Shown here: piece by piece, positions 10,656-17,235 of the stretch
Layout: each line of letters starts with the position of its first letter
How positions within the stretch are numbered: the stretch's first letter is position 1
Assembly: GCA_024741835.1 (NCBI GenBank)
Contig: JAENRP010000435.1
Location: 5,764 to 22,998, forward strand
Length of the DNA stretch: 17,235 bases
Source of the DNA: Diplocarpon mali
Taxonomy: Eukaryota; Ascomycota; Leotiomycetes; Helotiales; Drepanopezizaceae
Direction of reading: 5' to 3'
Translations under genes and position numbers: made by a program
Notes under the pieces: model-generated
What the model was told of the DNA's origin: nothing
The model's database searches: none
Seen by the model: only the letters and a program-made list of their open reading frames with translations

Positions 10656-12012
10656 AAATAAGAATTTTAAAATTAGACCTAACTTGCCTTTTATTAAAAT
10701 AATTCTAAAAACTGCTGTTAAATAAACTGCTTAAACGCTTAACGTAGCCTCTTTGGAATTTTCGGAATCTTTAAGAGACTTTCCTTTAATTAAACGACTA
10801 ATTTTAACTTAACCTTTAAAAAGGATAGATCGTTCGATAGCCACTTTAGCTAATTTGCAATTTAAAACTAAAGGATTGCGCGCCTATTTAGACTCCTTCC
10901 TTAATAACTTAAAAAAGCTAGTTCTTAACTTCTTTATATTTATATACAACTACTTTAAAAACGATAATATAAGAGACGACCTTATTCCTACTACTTTAAA
11001 GATAACTAAAAGAGCTATTAGATAGATTTAATAGCTTATCTTAAACGAGTTTGCCCTTATAGATATTGTTTGATTCTTTAATAATTATAAAAGTTAAGAA
11101 CCTAGTCTTTCAAATGCTAAGCAAGACTATTTTATCTTATAAGAAAGAGAATATAAAAAGGAATCTATTAATTAAGATATTTGTAATTATAGCAATATGC
11201 CTTAATCGGTTATTCTTAACCTTAAGCTTAAAGAATAATATAATATTTAAGTATCCTTTATAATGAAAACTCGCTTTTAATAGTATCTTCCTAGCGTAGG
11301 AATCGAAGGGAAAAGACTTTGCGACCTTTATATTCGCTCTCTTTTAATTTACTATAGTCTTAATTATAAAGGATTTGATATTAACGAAACTATTAAACAC
11401 TTCGAACTTCTTTATATAGTAGAAGATATTAATCTTTTTCTAATCTACTTTAATAATCAATTCTTTATCTCTTTAAAGATATGTAAATCTAATCTATTAA
11501 TAATAGAAGCATCTTTAAATACTATAAAATTTAAGGCTAATCCTAAAGCCTTAAAAGCATTAGAGCCAATTAAATAGAACAATTCCTTTTTATTGATATT
11601 ATTAAGTAATAAATAGCAGGAGGAAATAGAGGAAGAAGGGTTAATTATAATGCTTAAACCCTTTAGATACCGCTTCTTAATCGACAATTTTACTACTAAT
11701 AATAGTACTTTTATAGATATATTCCTTTTTATTATAAGATAAGAAGCAGAGATATATTTTTATCACTTCTACCCTATAGATAGCGCGACCTCTATACCTT
11801 CTTATTTTCTTTATAATATAATATTCAGTCTTACTTAATAAGTCCTTCGAATGTACTATAGACTCTACCTTTTAGCTATAATAGTAAGAAGTAAAGGAAC
11901 CTATTAGCTTATAGCCTACCTTAAACCTCCTTAATTGATTGGCCTTAGTTTTTATAATTAAGTTGTTTTAATAAAGAGAGATATAAGTGCTACTAATAAA
12001 GAAATTCCGATT

Positions 12013-12041
12013 TTCACTTGCAGTCCTAGCCTGCAAGTCAA
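12013..12041. repeat. 29-bp palindrome in ORF1, near-perfect
   Basis: Arms TTCACTTGCAGTC and GCCTGCAAGTCAA around CTA, among the best-preserved copies. Reads FTCSPSLQV in the ORF1 frame. Confidence 0.9.
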
Positions 12042-12897
12042 TTTTATTAAATAGTAAGTCTTAGATTATTAGATCCTATCGATCGAATAAGGGCTAGCTT
12101 TTGGAAGCTTTAATAAATAGGTCGGCTCTTAATCGAATATAAAACTTACTTTATTTGCAAAGAAGATAAGTCGATAGACTTCTTAAGTACTTAGTTTAAA
12201 ATCTCAATTAGCTTAAATGATTATAAAATAGAAGCAAAAGGAGATCTTACAACCTATTATTAATAATAGCAATCCAATTATAGTAATAATAAAATAGGAA
12301 TACTTTCTTAAAATGCTTTTAGACAATTCTTATAGGACTAGTGGTTTTATAGCCTTTTATAATAACTATATAGCTATCTGCGATAAGAATACCTTAGAAA
12401 ATAAGACTCGAATCTTTAATTTTGTCTTTTCAATTTCTACTTTAAAGCAATCTCTAGTACCTTAATAGATTAATGCAAGTAGAACTACTACACCTTTTAA
12501 GGTAGCTTTTTATCTTAAGAACTATAGCAACCTCTTTAAAGCTATTATTAGTCGATGCTTTTAGATAGATCTATCGGTTATAATTAAAGTATAAGAGTTG
12601 TTTCTTTTTAATAAAGATAAATTGAAAATCCACTTTATAGAATATAATTAGAAGCTCTTTAACGCCTTTATTAAGGCTTAGACAAATATTATAAATACTA
12701 AGTCGCTTCTTTATAAACTTAAGTCTTAGAAATAATATAATAAAGTAAATGCTATCTAAGAGCCTAATGCACTAATTGATAAAGGTATTATTATAAGAAA
12801 ATTCGGAAAAGAGATAAACTAAGACGCTAGTATAGTATTAGACCCTGATTTAGAAACTAATCCTCTATTTTTACCCTTAAGCTTAAAAACGCTAAGA

Positions 12898-12926
12898 CTG
12901 ACTCGCGAGCCTAGCCTATAAGTAAG
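12898..12926. repeat. 29-bp palindrome in ORF1 C-part
   Basis: Reads LTREPSL-(stop/Q)-V in the ORF1 frame. Confidence 0.85.
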
Positions 12927-13176
12927 GTTAGACTCGGCTGGCTTAAGCCTATAAGATAGTTCGGATAAACCTCGGTTACCAAATCTAAGGGTACTAATAG
13001 AAGATCCTTTAAGAGAAGTCCCTAAAGTTAAGAAATCGCTGAGAAATAAGAACCAATATAAGAGAAGAAGACTCTAAAGTGATAATAGAACTAATAATTG
13101 AGTCGACTTAAACTTAGAGAATTAAGTCTACCTCCCCTTTGAAAACCATTTAGAGAGATTGCGAATTAGAAGTTGA

Positions 13177-13659
13177 ATTTTTTTAAGATTACTTACTTTC
13201 TATATACTAGCACCTCTTTATTCTTTATTTATTATTCTATTTTATATATATTCTTTACTTTACTTTTTTCTTTATATAATCTATCCTTTGATTATTTCCT
13301 TTATATATAACTTTTTAACGCTTACCTTTGAAATGTCATCCTTACCTTTGATAATTATCATTTACTAATTATAGGTCTTTATATAAGTCATACCCTACTT
13401 TTATTCCTACTCCTAGCCTCTTTATGCCTACTTTTCCTTTGTATACTAGCGCGATTCCAAACTCTATAAATAAGCCTCTTTTTATACTACGATTTTACTT
13501 TTTTTACTTTTTCTATAACCCTACTAGACCTATAATACTAGCACCAACTACTATTATCTTTCTATTATTAATCTTTTCTAGTATAGGCCTCCTATATAGT
13601 TAATCTTTCTTAAATAATCATCTCTTTATTTAAAGCTACCTCCTGCTAACTAATTTATT
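13177..13659. promoter_or_regulatory. ORF1-ORF2 intergenic region, probable ORF2 promoter
   Basis: About 480 bp without a recognisable gene. The plus strand is pyrimidine-rich, as expected of a fungal promoter (for example TTTACTTTTTTTACTTTTTC near 13485). A TATAAATA sequence is at 13465-13472, roughly 190 bp before the ORF2 start, but in such AT-rich DNA this could be chance. CTTACCTTTGA occurs twice 20 bp apart (13321 and 13341), a small imperfect tandem duplication. Assignment as promoter rests on position and composition only. Confidence 0.4.
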
Positions 13660-14544
13660 ATAGCACTACTAAGCTCAAATAAGAAAGCTATACCTAAGAA
13701 GAGTATGTTAGTTATTGCCTTAGGCAGTAAGTTAATGAATACTACTAGTAATAAGCTAATGTTAAAAGGTGGCTTTTTATAGGAAGGCAAGTTATTAAGA
13801 TTATTAGAAGATGTGGTAAGCACTTATAGAACGTTAGGTAAGATAGAATAATAGGTATTCTTAAACTTATTTATTAAAGTATTAAACTATAGAATCTCTA
13901 TAGTTAAAGAAGGATTTTTAGGCTTTGATGATTTTCTTAAGAATAAGCTTAAGACAAAGGGAATCGATTATGAAAAATTTCTATAGGAATATTAGAGGTA
14001 TGCTAATTTAGTTGATCTGTTTTAGAAGAATCGAGATAAGAAAAATGAGTGTATGAAAAGATTATTATAATTTATAGGTAGCACTTATAGTATACTTTTT
14101 CAAATACACTTTTTAACTAATATTACTACTAATAACGCCCTGCGGAGGCTTAGCAAAATTTTTGAAATATACTAACTAATAGCAAAGGCTATATAGGTAT
14201 TGAATCATTTTACTATTTAAGAGGGTATGAAAAAGCTATAGGGAAATAGTGCGCGAGGTAGAAAATTTATAGGTTTCTTAAGTACTATTATACACTTAGC
14301 CATTTAGATAATGAAAGATACTCTATTATAGTACGATAATTTAGCACTTTTAGATCAAACTATTCTAAATACCCTTAGCCTATAATAGTCTTAATATAGT
14401 TTACTTATTATAAAAGATAAGATGATATATTTAGCTAAGTATACTATAAACTACTTTAATAATAAAATAGAAAGATAGGAATTTGTTATACCTACTATCT
14501 TAAAGTTATTACTAATAGTAGCGGAATCGACAAGTGAGCCTAAA

Positions 14545-14573
14545 TTGACTTATAGGCCCGGCCTACGGGTAGA
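14545..14573. repeat. 29-bp palindrome in ORF2
   Basis: Reads LTYRPGLRV in the ORF2 frame. Confidence 0.85.
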
Positions 14574-14730
14574 AGTACTACGTAAGGAGGATATTCCTAA
14601 GCCAGAGGTGCTTATAATACCTAGAATTTAAATAGCTGACTATTGCGATTATTAATTATTAAACTTAGACGAGTTTGATTCACTATCCCTAGAGATGCTT
14701 TAAACACTTAGAATACTAGTAGTAAAGAAG

Positions 14731-14759
14731 TTGACTCGTAAGCCTAGCCTATAGGTTAT
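14731..14759. repeat. 29-bp palindrome in ORF2
   Basis: Reads LTRKPSL-(stop/Q)-V in the ORF2 frame, only 158 bp after the previous copy. Confidence 0.85.
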
Positions 14760-15960
14760 CTTATATAATAATATAGACTTTAAAGATGATCTAATAAATA
14801 AAGAGAATAACCCTATCACTAATGTGATAGAAATTTTTAATAATATTAAAAAGGATATATCTAATATTATATAAACCTTTTCTAAAGACTTATAAAAATT
14901 TGTTTTAAAATTCTATAAGTTAATAATAAAGCGTTTGAAAAAGGAAGGTTAGGGAGAAGTTTTGCTAGTATAAGAAGCAATAGCAAGAGCTGTTAAATAA
15001 ATTATAAAGCTACAATAAGACGAGTTTTCTATAGATAATATTATATATTTCTTTATTAAGTATAAGAAATCGAAGGGCGCCTACTATATCCTTAAAGAAA
15101 AGCTAGAAAATAGTATAACAATTATCTTTATAAAGTGCTATGAAGTTTCCCTTAATATTAAGATAATACTTTAATATGGCGATAGATTTAAGATTATAGT
15201 GATACTAGAGATAAAGATACAATTAAGCAAATTTATAATAGAGATATTCGAAGACTTTAGTTTCGAAAAATTTTATACTTTTTATAAATGCTAATATGCG
15301 TAGTATTATAGATTAGTAACGATAGGCCTTACTAACGAAGATGTATTATCTAATATTTATAAATTTTACACCGCTCCTAACCTGACCTTGTTTTTATTAT
15401 ATCTAAGAAATTATACAATTATAGCTACTGGCAATAGAAGGGCTAATTAAATTAAAAAAGATATATCGTTAGGTTTCTTTAAGTTTAGAGTAGCACCTAA
15501 GGCCCTTAAATTGTTTTATAATATCGCTTGGGCCCTTGCTTAGTATAAGACTATACTAACTAAGGATACCTTAATATCGCTTTGTATTAAAGGTTTCTTA
15601 AAGATGCTTAAGTTATTAAGTTGTGCATTCTTAAGCACTATGCGCACGCATAGTACTAGTAACTGTAGAAAGAATTCCTTTTTAATATTAGTATAAGAAG
15701 AGTTATAAATATACTAATATCATTTCCGGACTTTTAATAAAAGGCCTTCTCCTCCTTCTACCTTTTTCTATAATATGACTTATAGCTTGATATAGTAGAC
15801 CTTAAGGATATACTATAGTCTGTATCTTAATGCTCTATTAACTTATCATAATTCTTTATATAAGCTAGTAGCGTATCCTAAGCTTATATAGTTTATAGGC
15901 ATTAACTACTATTTGCGAATTATTTCTATTAAGATTGACGCTAACTCGAGATTTGTAAGA

Positions 15961-15989
15961 TTGACTCTTAGGCCTAGCTCGCAGGTCAA
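15961..15989. repeat. 29-bp palindrome in ORF2 tail
   Basis: Reads LTLRPSSQV in the ORF2 frame; inverted-repeat partner of 1249-1277. Confidence 0.85.
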
Positions 15990-16782
15990 TTCTCTTAATA
16001 GTAGAAATATTGACTATTATATGATCCCTATTGCTAAACAATCGACTAGAGAATTTACTATATAGGAAAAGTCTTATAAGTTATCTATACTTATATCCTA
16101 TCGTCTTAAGAACTCTTAATAGATCTTACTAAATCTGGCATAGAGCGCAGCTTAATAGAAAGAATTAAATACTAAGGATAGAATAATTCTAAAGGAGTAT
16201 ATTTCTAATAAGACTACTCTATTCTTAGTATTTATAAGATAAGGCACCTTTATTGACCTGGACTCTAATAAAGAACCTAGAAAGGGTGGTTTTCTTACTA
16301 TTAGTAATAACTATATAGAAGTTATTAATAATAAGTCACTTGAGAATAGCGCTGACTTAAAAGAATTTATTATCGATTCTATTTATATAAAGAAACTAAG
16401 CATAGCAAGATAGAGTATTGCTAGAGAATCCTTAGCTAAGTTTTATATAATACTTAGTATAATAAAAGGTAGTCTACTATTAGACGCTCTTATAGGAAGA
16501 CGATTATAGAATAACCTATTAATAGTAATGATTATAAAGGATTTGTTTATAAAAGATATGTCTTAGCTAATAGCATATCTAAAGAAGTATAAATAAGAAC
16601 TTTTTAAAGATTTTGCTAATACTTAAAAGCTGGTTTAATAACTAAAGCTATAGTTATATAGTAATAAGTCTTAGACAAAGACTAAAGATATAGATAATAA
16701 TATCGAAGTTGATAACCTAATTAATAAGACGATACTTCTCGAGAAGTATAGCACTAAAAAGCCTTATATAAAAACCCTTGAT

Positions 16783-16811
16783 ACGACTCCTAGGCCTAGC
16801 TTGCAACTTGA
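16783..16811. repeat. 29-bp palindrome in ORF2 tail
   Basis: Reads TTPRPSLQL in the ORF2 frame; partner of 427-455. Confidence 0.8.
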
Positions 16812-16894
16812 TCTAGCAAAGGGCAAGGCTAAGGAGGTAGTATCTATAGAATCTCCTACCTCCTCCTTCTCTATTACTGATAATTCCCTTAAGG

Positions 16895-16913
16895 ATAATA
16901 ATAATAATAATAA
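16895..16913. repeat. AAT trinucleotide microsatellite (right copy)
   Basis: AAT units coding an Asn tract in the ORF2 C-terminal region; counterpart of 319-343 in the inverted repeat. Confidence 0.8.
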
Positions 16914-17124
16914 CGATAATACTATTATATAAGTCTCTCTTCCTATTAGTAGAAGCCGCTAAAGTATACTAGTATCTGCCTAAACTACTAAAGCTCCTGC
17001 TATACTAAGACCTATCTTATTAGATACTAATAGTAATACTATAAGAAGAAGTGGTCGTTTGGCAAAGAGAGTATTATCTGGTAATAGTTCTCCTTAACCC
17101 TTAAAGAGAACTAAGGAAAATTGA

Positions 17125-17235
17125 TATTTAAGTTGGTACTATTTTTAATTGTTTTTAGCGATATAGCTTGTTTATTTGTTTTGCTAATTTTGTTTTCTGA
17201 CTCCTAGGCCTGGCCCGTAGGTAAAAAGCGTATAA
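17125..17235. other. Right outer terminus, non-coding
   Basis: Counterpart of 1-113, about five bases shorter. It holds the terminal palindrome (17197) ending a few bases before the tip AAAAGCGTA. The last three bases of the window (TAA) lie beyond the matched repeat and may be flank. Confidence 0.55.
17197..17225. repeat. 29-bp palindrome, right tip copy
   Basis: Non-coding copy next to the right tip; partner of 8-36. Confidence 0.8.

Larger units (their letters stand above)
9784..13176 (+). pseudogene. ORF1: large unknown protein, paralogue of ORF2 (RIP-inactivated)
   Basis: The frame runs from ATG 9784 to TGA 13174-13176, 1,130 codons, with many TAA/TAG and only two internal TGAs (11071 and 13099). 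It matches ORF2 along its whole length: AVLGDIEQQ (about residue 43) against RTLGKIEQQ (about 58); NPKALKAL against APKALKLF; YNIIFSLTQQVLRMYYRLYL (11812) against YNMTYSLIQQTLRIYYSLYL (15769); GFIAFYNNYIAICDKNTLEN (12343) against GFLTISNNYIEVINNKSLEN (16288). Near 11350-11400 a Y..Y...H pattern could be a decayed C2H2-like finger, since RIP turns Cys and His into Tyr. The C-terminus is basic (YKRRRL) and could be a nuclear signal. Three in-phase palindromes are at 10627, 12013 and 12898. I do not recognise the family, nor a transposase, recombinase, helicase or polymerase motif. The true stop may be earlier, because RIP-made and original stops cannot be told apart. Confidence 0.72.
13660..17124 (+). 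pseudogene. ORF2: large unknown protein, tail lies in the right inverted repeat
   Basis: A 1,155-codon frame with no in-frame TGA before 17122-17124. The start is inferred: ATA at 13660 (a probable mutated ATG) begins a plausible N-terminus, and the first intact ATG is 13705. Full-length similarity to ORF1 supports it. The last 607 codons before the stop (from 15301) are duplicated in the left repeat with the same length, and there CAG faces TAG here, which shows TAG was Gln. An Asn-rich tract is encoded by an AAT microsatellite near 16895, and the C-terminus is basic (RRSGRLAKR, then PLKRTKEN), a possible nuclear signal. Four in-phase palindromes are at 14545, 14731, 15961 and 16783. The first ~650 bp keep more TG and ATG than the rest. 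Family and function unknown; a mobility protein is a guess from context. Confidence 0.75.
15283..17232 (-). repeat. Right terminal inverted repeat (~1.95 kb)
   Basis: Partner of 1-1955 in inverted orientation. It contains the last 608 codons (stop included) of ORF2, the 3' flank of that gene and three palindromes (15961, 16783, 17197) at positions equivalent to those in the left copy. Differences from the left copy are mainly C/T and G/A, and go both ways: the left has CAG where this copy has TAG (15301), and this copy has TGG (15529) where the left has TAG. Both copies were therefore mutated independently after they were duplicated. Confidence 0.93.
1..17235. mobile_element. Large RIP-degraded element with ~1.95 kb terminal inverted repeats
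   Basis: The two ends of the window are reverse complements over about 1.95 kb, and the match begins at the first base on the left and three bases from the right edge. Between them lie a Gypsy gag-pol block and two paralogous large frames; a third frame points outward into the left repeat. CA and TG are strongly depleted and TA enriched throughout, which is typical of RIP in ascomycetes. If the terminal TA is a target-site duplication, the element would start with CGCTTTT, but the flanks are not in the window so this cannot be confirmed. An alternative is two separate insertions of one family in inverted orientation with other elements between them. The inverted-repeat structure is certain; the single-element reading is less so. 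Confidence 0.7.

Noticed and set aside
11066..11263. 65-codon plus-strand open frame
   Set aside because: Different frame inside ORF1; ORF1 reads through here in line with its paralogue.
11457..11687. 76-codon minus-strand open frame
   Set aside because: Antisense shadow of ORF1 in a region that aligns with ORF2.
13660..17124. Alternative genetic code with TAA/TAG as Gln (ciliate-like)
   Set aside because: In the inverted-repeat partner TAG faces TGG as well as CAG, and catalytic Asp and zinc ligands in pol are changed by the same kind of transition. RIP explains all of this; a code change does not.
8..17225. Palindromic repeats as a CRISPR array or mitochondrial GC clusters
   Set aside because: Copies are hundreds to thousands of bases apart with no regular spacers or cas genes, and they sit in nuclear-type transposon genes with RIP marks.
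1..17235. Polinton/Maverick or Starship identity
   Set aside because: No protein-primed DNA polymerase, capsid, packaging ATPase or DUF3435-type tyrosine recombinase motif was seen; the integrase present belongs to the Gypsy block.

Overview
The window looks like one large, heavily mutated transposable-element locus from a filamentous ascomycete fungus. The sequence is very rich in TA, poor in CA and TG, and full of TAA/TAG triplets. That is the pattern left by repeat-induced point mutation (RIP) or a similar C-to-T process. No intact gene survives and I see no host gene, tRNA, rRNA or CRISPR array. If TAA and TAG are read as mutated Gln or Trp codons, long frames appear. TGA is itself depleted by the same process, so open frames alone are weak evidence. 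I rely instead on similarity to known families, similarity between frames, and agreement between the two inverted-repeat copies.

Layout: the first 1,955 bp and the last ~1,950 bp are inverted repeats of each other, starting almost at the window edges (TACGCTTTT at the left, AAAAGCGTA at the right). Each repeat carries the last ~607 codons of a large unknown gene. From left to right: ORF3 (minus strand, about 2954 down to 114) ends in the left repeat and has a zinc-finger-like and AT-hook-like N-terminal part. Next is a Ty3/Gypsy gag-protease frame (2990-5785) and a -1 pol frame (5671-9480, reverse transcriptase, RNase H and integrase), with no LTRs that I can find. ORF1 (9784-13176) and ORF2 (13660-17124) follow on the plus strand. 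ORF1 and ORF2 are full-length paralogues of about 1,130 and 1,154 residues of a family I do not recognise. ORF2 runs through the right repeat.

The most unusual feature is a 29-bp palindrome present 15 times (12 independent loci once repeat-borne pairs are collapsed). It lies near both tips of the element and inside every large frame, including gag and pol. In 10 of the 11 independent intragenic loci it sits in the same codon phase and adds a peptide like L-T-R-R-P/L-S/G-L-R-V. The consensus palindrome is open in only one phase, and it encodes nearly the same peptide on both strands. It resembles, in principle, the protein-coding palindromic elements known from Rickettsia.

How the parts fit together is inference. 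The paralogous large proteins may be the element's own mobility or accessory proteins, and the Gypsy block may be an older nested insertion that lost its LTRs. Everything is now inactive: catalytic Asp residues of protease, reverse transcriptase, RNase H and integrase read as Asn, and zinc ligands of integrase read as Tyr.
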